From the NCBI RefSeq assembly GCF_024169925.1, contig NZ_JALJXF010000001.1:2114001-2178000 (forward strand): 64,000 nucleotides of DNA, given 5' to 3'. Below are positions 8,813 through 18,071 of this stretch, piece by piece. Numbering within the stretch: position 1 is the stretch's first letter; each line of letters begins with the position of its first letter. A program made the position numbers and the translations under genes. This stretch comes from Methylorubrum extorquens. Lineage in GTDB: Bacteria; Pseudomonadota; Alphaproteobacteria; Rhizobiales; Beijerinckiaceae. Below the pieces are notes generated by a model. It made no database searches. It saw only the letters and a list, made by a program, of their open reading frames with translations, and was not told the DNA's origin.

Positions 8813-9277
8813 ATGAGCAGAGCATTCGTCCGTGAGCCGGAAGGTGGCGAGGCCTTCGAGGATCTTCCCGATCGGCCCATCTCCTCCCACACCAACTATG
8901 TGACGCCCGAGGGCCTCGCACAGATCGACGCCGAGGTGGCGCGCTTGGAGGCGGAGCTGTCCAGCCTCTCGCCGCAGCAGGACAAGGCCGACCACAGCCG
9001 TGTCTCGCGCGATCTGCGCTATTGGACCGCGCGGAAGAACTCGGCCGAGCCGGTCGAGGCGTTCGAGGGCGAGACCGTGCGCTTCGGCGCAACGGTGACC
9101 GTGCTGCGCGAGGACGAGACCCGGCAGACGTTTCGGATCGTCGGCGAGGACGAGGCCGACCCGTCGGCCGGCTCGATCTCCTACGTCGCGCCGCTGGCTC
9201 GCGCGCTGACCGGCAAGGGGGTCGGCGACACCGTGACGGTGAACGACCACGAGTTCGAGATCGCCGAGATCCGCTGA
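8813..9277 (+). CDS. GreA/GreB-family transcription factor
   Basis: A 154-residue protein with a short N-terminal helical segment (YVTPEGLAQIDAEVARLEAEL) and the Gre C-terminal FKBP-like domain ('GATVTVLREDE', 'ISYVAPLARALTGKGVGDTV'). Gre factors bind in the RNA polymerase secondary channel and rescue backtracked complexes. The short coiled coil also fits the nucleoside-diphosphate-kinase-regulator (Rnk-like) branch, so I give no symbol. The ATG at 8813 (MSRAFVREPE) is preferred over a TTG six codons earlier. It is probably cotranscribed with the reductase 20 bases upstream. Confidence 0.88.
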   Translation: MSRAFVREPEGGEAFEDLPDRPISSHTNYVTPEGLAQIDAEVARLEAELSSLSPQQDKADHSRVSRDLRYWTARKNSAEPVEAFEGETVRFGATVTVLREDETRQTFRIVGEDEADPSAGSISYVAPLARALTGKGVGDTVTVNDHEFEIAEIR

Positions 9278-9289
9278 CCAAAAAAGTCA

Positions 9290-9400
9290 GGGGTTTCGAA
9301 AGGGCGAGCCGTTTCGCGGTTCCAGGGCGGAGCCCTGGGGGAGGAACGTTGGGGCGCTGCCCCAACACCCCGCCAAAGGGATGATCCGTTTGGAATCCCG
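9290..9400. repeat. Intergenic palindromic repeat cluster
   Basis: Two nested hairpins (CCAGGGCGGAGCCCTGG and TTGGGGCGCTGCCCCAA) are followed by CGCCAAAGGGATGATCC, a word that recurs at 42200-42216 after a Gly/Pro-rich tract. It lies between convergent genes (gre factor and prs) and may also act as a bidirectional terminator. Confidence 0.6.
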
Positions 9401-9408
9401 GACCTGGA

Positions 9409-10353
9409 TCAGGTGAACAGGCTCGACACGCTCGATTCCGTCGCCGTGCGCCCGATCGCCTCGCCGAGCAGCGGCGCGATCGAGATCACGCGGATGTTGC
9501 GGGCGAGCTTCACCGCCTGCGTCGGCAGGATCGAGTCGGTGATGACGAGTTCCTTCATCCGCGAGGCGGCGATGCGCGAGACCGCCCCGCCCGACAGCAC
9601 CCCGTGGGTGATGTAGGCCGAGACCTCCTTGGCGCCCGCGTTGAGCAGGGCCTCGGCCGCGTTCACCAGCGTGCCGCCGGAATCGACGATGTCGTCCACG
9701 AGGATGCAGGACTGGCCCTCGACGTCGCCGATGATGTTCATCACCTCCGACTCGCCCGCCCGCTCGCGTCGCTTGTCGACGATGGCCAGCGACGCGTCGA
9801 TGCGCTTGGCGAGCGCGCGCGCACGCACCACGCCGCCGACGTCGGGCGAGACCACCATGCGCTCGCCCGGGGCGAGACGCTCCTTGATGTCGCGCACCAT
9901 CACGGGCGCCGCGAACAGGTTGTCGGTGGGGATGTCGAAGAAGCCCTGGATCTGTCCGGCGTGGAGATCGAGCGTCAACACCCGGTCGGCGCCGGCCTCG
10001 GTGATGAGGTTGCAGACGAGCTTGGCCGAGATCGGCGTGCGGCCCGAGGTGCGCCGATCCTGCCGGGCATAGCCGAAATAGGGGATCACCGCCGTGATGC
10101 GCCGTGCCGAGGACCGACGCGCCGCGTCGATCATGATCAGCAGCTCCATCAGGTGGTCGTTGGCCGGGAACGAGGTCGACTGGACGATGAACACGTCCTC
10201 GCCGCGCACGTTCTCCTGCAGCTCGACGAAGATCTCCATGTCGGCGAAGCGCCGGACCATGCAGTTCGCGAGCGGCAATTCGAGGTAGCCGGCGATCGCT
10301 TCCGCCAGCGGACGGCTCGCGTTGCCGGCGATGATCTTGATGGACGACGTCAT
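9409..10353 (-). CDS. prs: Ribose-phosphate pyrophosphokinase
   Basis: A 314-residue PRPP synthetase that makes 5-phosphoribosyl pyrophosphate from ribose 5-phosphate and ATP for purine, pyrimidine, His and Trp synthesis. Visible motifs: '[18 protein letters not shown]' near the N-terminus, the ATP-binding '[11 protein letters not shown]', the flexible loop '[14 protein letters not shown]', and the PRPP-binding '[13 protein letters not shown]'. The start at 10353 ([12 protein letters not shown]) matches the family length. PRPP is also the expected substrate of the phosphoribosyltransferases encoded at 60306 and 62278 in this window. Confidence 0.97.
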   Translation of the reverse strand: MTSSIKIIAGNASRPLAEAIAGYLELPLANCMVRRFADMEIFVELQENVRGEDVFIVQSTSFPANDHLMELLIMIDAARRSSARRITAVIPYFGYARQDRRTSGRTPISAKLVCNLITEAGADRVLTLDLHAGQIQGFFDIPTDNLFAAPVMVRDIKERLAPGERMVVSPDVGGVVRARALAKRIDASLAIVDKRRERAGESEVMNIIGDVEGQSCILVDDIVDSGGTLVNAAEALLNAGAKEVSAYITHGVLSGGAVSRIAASRMKELVITDSILPTQAVKLARNIRVISIAPLLGEAIGRTATESSVSSLFT

Positions 10354-10522
10354 GCCGGGCGTCTCTCGGCTCACACTGCAAGTCATTCGCGGGACGCGAC
10401 GCGAAACGATTACGTCCGAGACCGCACAAGCATCCGGCCGCGCGGCTCATACCAGTAGGGCCCAGCCCTCACAATGGCTTCGATAGAAGGACTTCAAGGC
10501 GCGAAGCCCCGCCCCGCCCCCC

Positions 10523-10750
10523 TCACGGTTCCAGCAGGCGGTGCAGGTGGACGATGAAGTAGCGGGTCTGCGCGTTGTCGACGGTGGCCTGCGCCTTCGA
10601 GCGCCACGCGGTCTGGGCCGAGGCGTAGTCGGGAAAGACGCCGACGATGTCGAGATCCTTCACGTCGCGGAAGCGCACGCCCGAGACATCTTCCAGCTCG
10701 CCGCCGAACACGAGGTGGAGCTTCTGGTCCGAGTCGATCGTCGTGGTCAC
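10523..10750 (-). CDS. DUF4170 domain protein
   Basis: A 75-residue protein matching a small alphaproteobacterial family (DUF4170) by its layout: a beta start (KLHLVFGGELEDVSG), 'FPDYASAQTAWRSKAQATVDNA' and the C-terminal 'RYFIVHLHRLL'. No signal peptide. It lies between xseA and prs on the same strand with short gaps. Function unknown. Confidence 0.85.
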   Translation of the reverse strand: MTTTIDSDQKLHLVFGGELEDVSGVRFRDVKDLDIVGVFPDYASAQTAWRSKAQATVDNAQTRYFIVHLHRLLEP

Positions 10751-10892
10751 GCGTCTCTCCTGCGGGATTCTGAGGCCCGCCGGTGAGGCAGGAGCCGTGC
10801 CGCTCGGTCGCAGAGCCGGCCGGGCCGGTCAAGGTGCGTGCCGCGCAAGGAGGGGGTGACCCCGGGGCGGGACAGCGTCCGGCCGCGAACGG

Positions 10893-12461
10893 TCAGAACA
10901 GCGATCCTTGCCGCGCGGGGGGCTGCGGTGCGGCTTCCGCGGCCTTCGGAGTGGACTCGGACGTCGTCCGGCGGGGCGCGCGCTTCGGGCGCGGTGAGGG
11001 CGGGGCGTCGGCAAGGGGGCGCGCAACGGGGTCGTCGGGAGCATCCTCGGGGCGCGCAAAAATCGCGCCGTCGGCGAACTGCAGTTGGAACCGCGCAGCG
11101 TGGGCGGCGGCCGCGGCCGAGCGCACCGGCAGGCCGTCGGCGTCGCGCACGAGTGCGTAGCCGCGGGCAAGCACGGCCTTGTAGCTCAGCGCCCCGAGCA
11201 GGCCGGTGAGCGCGTCGAGCCGGTCGCGGCGGCGCTCGACGATGCGGGTCATGGCGGTGCGCGGGCGGTGGTCGATGGCGGAGAGTTGTGCCCGCGCCTC
11301 GGCCAGCGCGATCGCCGGGGAGCGCCGGGTGAGGCGGTCGGCGAGGCGGTTCAGGCGCTCGCGGGAATCGCGGGCGTTGGCGGCGAGCGCCGGCCGCAGC
11401 CGCGCGTCGGCGAGGTCGAGGCGTTGGCGCTTGACGGCGAGGAAGGCGTCGGCGCCGGGGATCGCCCGCACCAGCGCCCGGAAATCCGCCCGCTCGCGCT
11501 CGATCCGCCGCAGCATCGTGCCCGCCTGCCGGGCGCCGAGTTCGTGAACCTGGGCGCTGAGTTCGGCCCGCACCGGCACCGCCATCTCGGCGGCGCCCGT
11601 GGGCGTCGGGGCGCGGCGGTCGGAGGCGAAGTCGATCAGCGTCGTGTCGGTCTCGTGGCCGACGGCGGAGATCAGGGGAATCTCGGACTCGGCGGCGGCG
11701 CGCACCACCGCCTCCTCGTTGAAGGCCCAGAGATCCTCGATCGAGCCGCCGCCGCGGGCGACGATCAGCACGTCCGGCCGCGGGATCGGGCCATCGGGCG
11801 CGAGCGCGTTGAAGCCGCGGATGGCGGCGGCGATCTCGTCCGCCGCCCCCTCCCCCTGCACCCGCACCGGCCAGACCAGCACGGGGCGGGGAAAGCGGTC
11901 CTCCAGCCGGTGGAGGATGTCGCGGATCACCGCGCCGGTCGGCGAGGTGACGACGCCGATCACCCGCGGCAGGAACGGGATCGGCCGCTTCCGGTCCGCC
12001 TCGAACAGCCCCTCGGCGGCGAGCAGGCGCTTGCGCTCCTCCAGCAGCGCCATCCAGGCGCCGATGCCGGCGGGCTCCATCGAGTCGATGACGATCTGGT
12101 ACGAGGACTTTCCGGCAAAGGTTGTGATCTTGCCGGTGGCGACGACCTCGAGCCCCTCCTTGGGCTTCTGGCGCAGCCGCCCGAGCACGCCCTTCCACAC
12201 CACCGCGTCGATCTTCGCCGAGCCGTCTTTCAGCGAGAAGTAGGCGTGGCCCGAGCCGTGCGGCCCGCGATAGCCGGTGATCTCGCCGCGCAGGCGCACA
12301 TGCCCGAAGGCGTCCTCCAGGGTGCGCTTGAGGGCGGCGGCGAGATCGCCGACCGACCATTCGGGGGCGTTGGCCTGGAGCAACGCCGAGGGCGCCGGCT
12401 CTCCCGGCGGCGGCACGGCGGCGGCAGAGGTCGCAGGACGTGGCGGGGGCACGAGCGGCAT
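10893..12461 (-). CDS. xseA: Exodeoxyribonuclease VII large subunit
   Basis: A 522-residue protein. A Pro/Ala-rich lead is followed by the OB-fold domain ('[19 protein letters not shown]', 'GHAYFSLKD') and the catalytic domain with '[11 protein letters not shown]', '[16 protein letters not shown]' and '[17 protein letters not shown]'. A long helical region and a Lys/Arg/Pro-rich tail ending QGSLF complete it. With XseB it forms ExoVII, which degrades single-stranded DNA. The small-subunit gene xseB is not adjacent. The C-terminal charged tail is longer than in E. coli. Confidence 0.96.
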   Translation of the reverse strand: MPLVPPPRPATSAAAVPPPGEPAPSALLQANAPEWSVGDLAAALKRTLEDAFGHVRLRGEITGYRGPHGSGHAYFSLKDGSAKIDAVVWKGVLGRLRQKPKEGLEVVATGKITTFAGKSSYQIVIDSMEPAGIGAWMALLEERKRLLAAEGLFEADRKRPIPFLPRVIGVVTSPTGAVIRDILHRLEDRFPRPVLVWPVRVQGEGAADEIAAAIRGFNALAPDGPIPRPDVLIVARGGGSIEDLWAFNEEAVVRAAAESEIPLISAVGHETDTTLIDFASDRRAPTPTGAAEMAVPVRAELSAQVHELGARQAGTMLRRIERERADFRALVRAIPGADAFLAVKRQRLDLADARLRPALAANARDSRERLNRLADRLTRRSPAIALAEARAQLSAIDHRPRTAMTRIVERRRDRLDALTGLLGALSYKAVLARGYALVRDADGLPVRSAAAAAHAARFQLQFADGAIFARPEDAPDDPVARPLADAPPSPRPKRAPRRTTSESTPKAAEAAPQPPARQGSLF

Positions 12462-12536
12462 GGGGCCGGACGCTAGGGAACGGGCCGGGTGAGGTAAAGG
12501 CCGACCGCGCGATCGGCTGGGGAACGGCGTCTGGGT

Positions 12537-13133
12537 GTGGCGCCGGAGCCGCGTTCCGTATCCCCGACCCGCCGCCCCGTTCGAGCGACGGCATCGGAGG
12601 CATTAAAGCGTAACGATGAGGCACAACCGCATCGCTTGAAGATCCTGGCTCGCCCTTGGCGGCAAAAAGTCCCTCTCGGCCACGCCTTCCACACCCTGGT
12701 GGAGCGGCTACTCGACCACGACGTGCCGCTCTGCCTCATCAAGTTTCCCCGCTTCGCGCAGGACCCCGACGATCTCTACGACACGCTACGCCCGTTCCTG
12801 CCGCCGGACCTCGACCGGGCCGGATGCGGTCGGGCGCTCGCCAGCGTGGCGGATGCGGAGAAGATCCGGATGAGCCGCGAATTGCGGCCGGAGGAGAACT
12901 CCGGCGCCCTGCCCTCTATCGAGGAGGTGGAGCGTATCACCCAGAAGCGGCAGGTCGCTTCGTTACGTCAGCGGCTGGAGCGGGTCGAGAGTCTGTCGCG
13001 GCCGTTCCGGCTCGGCGGCCGGGCCTGGGCGAAGGGCGCGCACGCCCTGCACGAGACGGCGTTTCGGATGCGGCGGGCGCTCAAGGGTGAGATGCCGCGC
13101 CGGTCGGACGGCGGCCGATCAGGTGCGCGATGA
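12537..13133 (+). CDS. Hypothetical protein, start uncertain, possibly truncated
   Basis: A 198-codon open frame beginning with GTG; no in-frame ATG precedes the conserved-looking core. The middle ('[29 protein letters not shown]') resembles the C-terminal part of sulfotransferase-type folds, where a short strand is followed by the residue-counting helix. A charged helical tail follows. It may therefore be the remnant of a longer gene. It is divergent from xseA and overlaps nothing. Low certainty on function and on the start. Confidence 0.45.
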   Translation: MAPEPRSVSPTRRPVRATASEALKRNDEAQPHRLKILARPWRQKVPLGHAFHTLVERLLDHDVPLCLIKFPRFAQDPDDLYDTLRPFLPPDLDRAGCGRALASVADAEKIRMSRELRPEENSGALPSIEEVERITQKRQVASLRQRLERVESLSRPFRLGGRAWAKGAHALHETAFRMRRALKGEMPRRSDGGRSGAR

Positions 13134-13145
13134 AGGCGCCCGGCG

Positions 13146-13370
13146 TCAGATCAGGCGCGTGAGGATCAGCGCCGCTGTCACGGCCGGGGCGGCAGCGGCC
13201 GCCATGGCCCAGGGCCAGACCGGCGCGAGCCGTGAGCGGCGGTTGTCGTTGGCGGCCCGTGGCGCAGAGCGACGCTTCACCACGTAGTGCGACAGCCGAA
13301 CGATGGGCTGCTCGCGGGGCGTGCGGGCTGGGGGGGCGATCGAGTGGCGACAGATCGGCATGGCACTCAT
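13146..13370 (-). CDS. Small membrane protein with 'RAANDNR' motif
   Basis: A 74-residue protein. The basic N-terminal half includes 'RSAPRAANDNRR', a motif I know from many short alphaproteobacterial proteins. It ends in one hydrophobic helix (residues about 51-72), predicting a tail-anchored inner-membrane protein. Convergent with the hypothetical gene ending at 13133. Function unknown. Confidence 0.6.
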   Translation of the reverse strand: MSAMPICRHSIAPPARTPREQPIVRLSHYVVKRRSAPRAANDNRRSRLAPVWPWAMAAAAAPAVTAALILTRLI

Positions 13371-13447
13371 CAACAGGTGAGCCCGGCCAACCGTTCCGTC
13401 CGGCGCACGGGATAAAACGATCCCGGCGGAGGGCTGCGCCGACGCGC

Positions 13448-14197
13448 TCACCACAGCGAGAATTCGGTGGCGAAATCCGTGGTCCGCAGCGGGCATGCCG
13501 GCGTGGGGCAGGGTTCGGCCGGGACGGTCGCGAGCACTCCGTCCGCCCCCGCCTCGAAGCGCAGGCGCACCGCTGGGTCGTCCTCCTTGGCGTAGGCGAG
13601 CCGCACCTCGAAGCGCACCGCGTCGAAGGTCTTGCGGTCGGCGTAGATGATCACGTCGCGGGAGACGGATTCGCCCGGGTTGAGGTCGGAGGGCTCGCTC
13701 GGGAGCGGCGTCGCGCCGGAAAACAGCAGCCCCTGGCGCAGGATCGGCGTCCCGTCGCTCTCGCGCACGTAATCGCGGGCGGCATCGACGTTCGCCGTGC
13801 CGGAGAGCGAAGCCCGGAAGGCGGCCTCCCGCGCCGCCATCCCAGCTGCCGTGTCGTCGCCCGGCTCGGAGAAGCGGGTGCGGATGCCGACCACGGTGTA
13901 GGTCAGTCCGAGCACGCGCACGCCCGCTTGGCCGACATTGGTGCGGGTCACGGTCGAGCGGATCGCCACCCGGTCGCCGCGCTCGCCGACCCGGGCCAGA
14001 TCGGTCTTTACCGAGACCGAGGGCGGGGCGAGCCCCGGCTTGATCCGCGCCTCGTAGACGAAGGTGTAGACGCCCCAGGCCCCTGCCCCGAGGATCGCCA
14101 GCGTCTGCACCAGGGTGTTGGCGCCTTCCAGGCCCAGCCCGCGCCGTTTTCGGCCCGGCCCCTCGTGACGGTCTGGCTGACGATCGTGCGGCGCCAT
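13448..14197 (-). CDS. Hypothetical membrane-anchored protein
   Basis: A 249-residue protein. A basic N-terminus (about 22 residues) is followed by a single membrane helix (residues about 26-46, [20 protein letters not shown]), then a soluble domain of beta strands with no metal or catalytic motif that I recognise. A short Cys pair (PCPTPACP) occurs near the end. The topology predicts a periplasmic domain. It is divergent from purD, with 83 bases between starts. Function unknown. Confidence 0.75.
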   Translation of the reverse strand: MAPHDRQPDRHEGPGRKRRGLGLEGANTLVQTLAILGAGAWGVYTFVYEARIKPGLAPPSVSVKTDLARVGERGDRVAIRSTVTRTNVGQAGVRVLGLTYTVVGIRTRFSEPGDDTAAGMAAREAAFRASLSGTANVDAARDYVRESDGTPILRQGLLFSGATPLPSEPSDLNPGESVSRDVIIYADRKTFDAVRFEVRLAYAKEDDPAVRLRFEAGADGVLATVPAEPCPTPACPLRTTDFATEFSLW

Positions 14198-14280
14198 GCG
14201 GCGGGGTCTCCCTTGCGTTGCCGGGGCAAACGCGAAACGCCCTTTCCCCGGCCCAAAATTTTTTGGATAGGGTTCTTCCC

Positions 14281-15576
14281 ATGACCGAGCCCTTCTCCAT
14301 CCTGCTCATCGGCTCCGGCGGGCGCGAGCACGCGCTGGCCTGGGCCATCGCGAAATCGCCGCTCTGCACGCGGCTGTTCATCGCCCCTGGCAATCCGGGG
14401 ACGGCGCAGCACGGGGAGAACCGGCCGGACCTCGCGGTGTCCGATCACGCTGCCGTCGTCGCGTTCTGCCGGGCGGAAGGGGTCGGGCTGGTGGTGGTGG
14501 GGCCGGAGGCGCCGCTGGTCGCCGGGCTCGTCGACGACCTTCAGGCCGCCGGCATCCCCGCCTTCGGGCCGACGAAGGCCGCCGCACAGCTCGAAGGCTC
14601 GAAGGGCTTCACCAAGGATCTGTGCGCCGAGCACGACATCCCCACCGCCGCCTTCGCACGCTTCACCGATCTCGAACCGGCTTTGGCCTATCTCCGCACG
14701 CGCGGTGCGCCGATCGTGGTCAAGGCCGACGGGCTCGCCGCCGGCAAGGGCGTGACCGTGGCCGAGACGCTGCCCGAGGCCGAGGCCGCCGTGCGGGCGA
14801 TCCTCGACGGCAGCGAGGGCGGGGCGCTCGTCATCGAAGAGTGCCTGTTCGGCGAGGAGGCGAGCTTCTTCGCACTCTGCGACGGGACCCGTGCGGTGCC
14901 GATCGGGACGGCGCAGGACCACAAGCGCGTCCATGACGGCGACCTCGGCCCCAATACGGGGGGGATGGGCGCCTATTCCCCCGCTTCCATCGTCACGCCG
15001 GAGATCACCGAGACGGTGATGGCGCGGATCATCGCGCCGACGCTGGCCGGCATGGCCGCCCGCGGCACGCCGTTCGCCGGCATCCTCTATGCCGGGCTGA
15101 TGCTGACGGCGGAGGGCCCCAAGCTCATCGAGTACAACACCCGCTTCGGCGATCCCGAGGCGCAGGTGCTGATGCCGCGCCTGACCGGCGACCTCGTGCC
15201 GGCGCTGCTGGCGGCGGCCAAGGGCGACCTCTCCGGCGTCGCCATCGGTTTTGACGCCGCCCGCGCCGCGCTCACCGTGGTGATGGCGGCGCAAGGCTAT
15301 CCCGGCGCGGTGACCCGCGGCACCGAGATCCGCGGCGCCGAGGCGGCTCTCGATGAGGGGGTTCTGGTGTTCCAGGCCGGCACCCGCCGCGACGGCGACC
15401 GGCTGCTCGCCGATGGCGGCCGGGTGCTCGCGGTCACGGCGCTCGGCGCCAGCGTGCGCGAGGCGAAGGAGCGCGCCTACGCGGCGGTGAAGCGTATCGA
15501 CTGGCCGGATGGGTTCTTCCGCAGCGACATCGGCGCCCGGGAGGTCGCCCGCGAAGCGGCCGCCTCGGGCACGTAA
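14281..15576 (+). CDS. purD: Phosphoribosylamine-glycine ligase
   Basis: A 431-residue ATP-grasp enzyme of purine synthesis (phosphoribosylamine + glycine + ATP to GAR). Motifs: N-terminal '[16 protein letters not shown]', '[14 protein letters not shown]', 'SKGFTKDLC', ATP-grasp '[18 protein letters not shown]', and '[11 protein letters not shown]' with the metal-binding '[11 protein letters not shown]'. The ATG at 14281 gives the canonical start. The stop overlaps the tadA start by one base (TAATG), indicating translational coupling. Confidence 0.97.
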   Translation: MTEPFSILLIGSGGREHALAWAIAKSPLCTRLFIAPGNPGTAQHGENRPDLAVSDHAAVVAFCRAEGVGLVVVGPEAPLVAGLVDDLQAAGIPAFGPTKAAAQLEGSKGFTKDLCAEHDIPTAAFARFTDLEPALAYLRTRGAPIVVKADGLAAGKGVTVAETLPEAEAAVRAILDGSEGGALVIEECLFGEEASFFALCDGTRAVPIGTAQDHKRVHDGDLGPNTGGMGAYSPASIVTPEITETVMARIIAPTLAGMAARGTPFAGILYAGLMLTAEGPKLIEYNTRFGDPEAQVLMPRLTGDLVPALLAAAKGDLSGVAIGFDAARAALTVVMAAQGYPGAVTRGTEIRGAEAALDEGVLVFQAGTRRDGDRLLADGGRVLAVTALGASVREAKERAYAAVKRIDWPDGFFRSDIGAREVAREAAASGT

Positions 15577-16019
15577 TGCCCGGTTTCCTCGACCTAGCCT
15601 TCACCGCCGCCCGCGAGGCCGCGGCTCTGGGCGAGGTGCCGGTCGGCGCGGCCGTGGTGCGGGACGGAACCGTGCTCGCGGTCGCGGGCAACCGGCCGCG
15701 CACGCTGTGCGACCCCACGGCCCATGCCGAGATCCTGGCGATCCGCGCCGCCTGCGCCGCGCTGCGCGACGAGCGGCTGACGGGCTGCGACCTCTACGTG
15801 ACCCTGGAGCCCTGCCCGATGTGCGCGGGCGCGATCGCCTTCGCCCGCATCCGCCGCCTCTACTACGCCGCCTCCGACCCCAAGGGCGGCGGCGTCGAGC
15901 ACGGGCCCCGCGTGTTCAACCAGCCGACCTGCCACCACGCGCCGGAGGTCTATTCCGGCTTTCGCGAGGGCGAGGCGGCGGGCCTCCTCAGGGGCTTCTT
16001 TTCGGAAAGGCGGGGGTGA
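15576..16019 (+). CDS. tadA: tRNA-specific adenosine deaminase TadA
   Basis: A 147-residue zinc deaminase. His50-Ala-Glu52 ('TAHAEILAIR') and Cys80/Cys83 ('EPCPMCAGAI') form the zinc and proton-shuttle site. TadA converts A34 to inosine in the tRNA-Arg(ACG) anticodon. The cognate tRNA-Arg(ACG) gene is in this same window at 3261-3337. It is coupled to purD by a one-base overlap. A guanine-deaminase-like role is less likely given the length and the C-terminal 'FRGF/FFSER'-type tail. Confidence 0.93.
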   Translation: MPGFLDLAFTAAREAAALGEVPVGAAVVRDGTVLAVAGNRPRTLCDPTAHAEILAIRAACAALRDERLTGCDLYVTLEPCPMCAGAIAFARIRRLYYAASDPKGGGVEHGPRVFNQPTCHHAPEVYSGFREGEAAGLLRGFFSERRG

Positions 16020-16091
16020 GCGGGAGGCGAACCGCGGCGGCGCGCGGCGCGTTCGGCTCACGTCCCGCGATGCCGCACGGAGCTCCGTCCC

Positions 16092-16793
16092 ATGGTCCCG
16101 ACCTACCAGCGCGCCCTGATCGTCGGTGCCGGCCCCGGTCTGAGCGCCTCGCTGGCGCGCCTGTTCACGGCCGAGGGGCTGAAGGTCGGGCTTGCCGCGC
16201 GAAATGTCGAAAAGCTGAGCGATCTCGCCGCGGAGACGGGGGCCGTGGTCCATGCCTGCGATGCCACCGATCCGGGGCAGGTCGAGGCGCTGTTCCCCCG
16301 GCTCGAACCGGCGCTGGGCGGTGCGCCGGACGTGGTGGTCTACAACGCCAGCGGCCGGCTGCGCGGCGCCACCGTCGATCTCGATCCGCAGGCGGTGGCC
16401 CGCGCGCTCGCGGTCTCGGCCTATGGCGGCTTCCTCGTGGCCCAGGCCGCCGCCCGGCGGATGCTGCCCCACCGCCACGGCGCGATCCTGTTCACCGGCG
16501 CCTCTGCGAGCGTGAAGGGTTTTGCGGGCTCCGCCCCTTTCGCCATGGGCAAGTTCGCCCTGCGCGGCCTCGCCCAGAGCCTTGCCCGCGAGTGGCAACC
16601 CCAGGGCATTCATGTGTCCCATGTCGTGATCGACGGCGCCATCCGCTCCGCCGCCCGGCCCGATCCGGGGGATCGCCCCGACGCGACCCTCGACCCGGAT
16701 GCGATCGCGAAAGGCTACCTCGCCCTCCTGCGCCAGGATCGCAGCGCCTGGACCGACGAGATCGCCCTGCGGCCGTGGGTCGAGTGCTTTTGA
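16092..16793 (+). CDS. SDR-family protein with Phe in place of the catalytic Tyr
   Basis: A 233-residue short-chain dehydrogenase fold. The nucleotide-binding 'VGAGPGLSASLA' (Gly12, 14, 16), 'CDATD', 'VYNAS' and 'FTGASAS' are all present. The classical YxxxK reads F150-AMG-K154, so the proton-donating Tyr is missing and the Lys retained. A distinct SDR subgroup with 'FAMGKFALRGLAQ' exists, so this is probably a lineage property and not damage. It starts 72 bases after tadA and ends 4 bases from the convergent hydrolase stop. Confidence 0.88.
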   Translation: MVPTYQRALIVGAGPGLSASLARLFTAEGLKVGLAARNVEKLSDLAAETGAVVHACDATDPGQVEALFPRLEPALGGAPDVVVYNASGRLRGATVDLDPQAVARALAVSAYGGFLVAQAAARRMLPHRHGAILFTGASASVKGFAGSAPFAMGKFALRGLAQSLAREWQPQGIHVSHVVIDGAIRSAARPDPGDRPDATLDPDAIAKGYLALLRQDRSAWTDEIALRPWVECF

Positions 16794-16797
16794 GGCG

Positions 16798-17715
16798 TTA
16801 GGCCGCGAGAAAGCGCGTTAACGCCCGCAGCGTCAGCTCCGGCGCTTCCTCGGCCATGAAGTGGCCGGAGGGGATCTGCGCGCCCTGAGCCTTTGGCGCA
16901 AAGGTCCGCTGCCAGGCCGCCAGCGCGGTCTCGGCTTTGTTCCGGTCGAGATAGGCTTCGCTCGCGAGCACGAGCACCGGCATCGCCAGGGTCCGGCCCG
17001 CGGCGAGGTCGGCGCGGTCGGCGGCGCGGTCCGGCCCGTCGGCGCCGCCGGCCCGGTAATCCTCGCACATCGCGTGGATGCGCTCGGGGACGTTCCAGGC
17101 CTGCCGGTAGAGGGTGAGCGCACGGGCGTCGAACGCGCTCAGATCGTGCGCGGCGGTCCAATCGCGCAGCAGCCCCTCGAAATAGCCGTCCGGATCGCGG
17201 CGGATCGTGTCCTCCGGTTCCGGGGCGGGGCGCGACAGGAACGGCCAGTGCGGATTCGCTTCGGGGTTCGCCTCGATGCGGGCCCACTGCACTTCGGTCG
17301 GCACGATGTCGAGCAGCGCGAGCCGTTCGATCCGGCCGGGTTCGTCCAGCGCCAGCCGGTAGCCGACGCGGGCGCCGCGATCATGACCGGCCAGCGCGAA
17401 GCGGACGTGGCCGAGCCGCTCCATCACCGCGACGATCTCCGCCCCGAGCCGCCGCTTGGCGTAGGCGTTCTCTCCGCTCCCCGAATCCGGCGCGGCCGAC
17501 CAGCCGTAGCCCTTCAGGTCGAGGGCGATGACGCGGTGCGTCTCGGCGAGTGCCGGCGCCAGCCGGTGCCACATCGCGTGGCTCTGCGGAAAGCCGTGCA
17601 GCAGCAGGAGCGGCGGCGCCGTCTCTGGCCCCCCGGCCCGGCCGAACCAGCGGCCCGCCGGCCCCTCGATCCAGAGCGGCGCGAAGCCGGGAAACAGGTC
17701 GTCGCCCTCGGCCAT
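16798..17715 (-). CDS. Haloacetate (fluoroacetate) dehalogenase-like alpha/beta hydrolase
   Basis: A 305-residue alpha/beta hydrolase. The oxyanion segment 'LLLHGFPQSHAMWH' is followed by the nucleophile turn 'AGHDRGARVGYRLAL' with Asp112, and 'SGHFMAEEAPE' carries the catalytic His near the C-terminus. Arg113 and Arg116 correspond to the carboxylate-binding arginines of fluoroacetate dehalogenase. His156-Trp157 ('NPHWPF') matches its halide-stabilising pair, and a Tyr in 'LTLYRQAW' could be the third halide ligand. A dehalogenating reaction is thus a real possibility, although epoxide hydrolases share the fold. Start at 17715 chosen on alignment to the family. Confidence 0.85.
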   Translation of the reverse strand: MAEGDDLFPGFAPLWIEGPAGRWFGRAGGPETAPPLLLLHGFPQSHAMWHRLAPALAETHRVIALDLKGYGWSAAPDSGSGENAYAKRRLGAEIVAVMERLGHVRFALAGHDRGARVGYRLALDEPGRIERLALLDIVPTEVQWARIEANPEANPHWPFLSRPAPEPEDTIRRDPDGYFEGLLRDWTAAHDLSAFDARALTLYRQAWNVPERIHAMCEDYRAGGADGPDRAADRADLAAGRTLAMPVLVLASEAYLDRNKAETALAAWQRTFAPKAQGAQIPSGHFMAEEAPELTLRALTRFLAA

Positions 17716-18071
17716 CCGCTGTCCTTCCCCTCCGACGTTTCGTGCCTGCGGACAACGGCCCGGCGGGGCGAAGGCTCCGGAGTTCCCGAGCGGACGGTCG
17801 CTCGGGGGGACAGTGTCAGCAAGCCCGCGCGGCGCCTGAGCGACGTCCAAATCCGCTATCCCGAAGGGATCAAACGGATTTGGTATGAGACAGCATTGTT
17901 GCAACCGTGCGGGATTCTCGTCGGCCTATGCCATTCGGGCGGCCGTCACAGGTCTCGTCTGCACTTGGCACGACAGAGTTTGGTCGGAAATTTGGGCAGA
18001 ATGATCAAGTCGTGGGCATGAGGAAATATTTACATTTGCCATCGAAGCTTCGGCTTGCCTTCGGTAGTGCC
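17716..18071. other. Intergenic region with a palindromic repeat
   Basis: About 355 bases between divergent genes. It holds the inverted repeat at 17847-17883 and an AT-richer stretch (17960-18060) likely to contain the promoter of the GGDEF-EAL gene. An in-frame start at 18018 would lengthen that protein by 18 residues. Nothing else seen. Confidence 0.55.
17847..17883. repeat. Palindromic intergenic repeat
   Basis: CCAAATCCG (17847-17855) and its exact complement CGGATTTGG (17875-17883) flank a core containing CCCGAAGGGATCAAA. The core shares the words 'GGGAT' and 'AAACGGAT' with the complement of the 9290-9400 repeat, suggesting one dispersed family. Confidence 0.55.

Noticed and set aside
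11085..12476. Plus-strand 463-codon frame opposite xseA
   Set aside because: It is the shadow of a conserved ExoVII large subunit.
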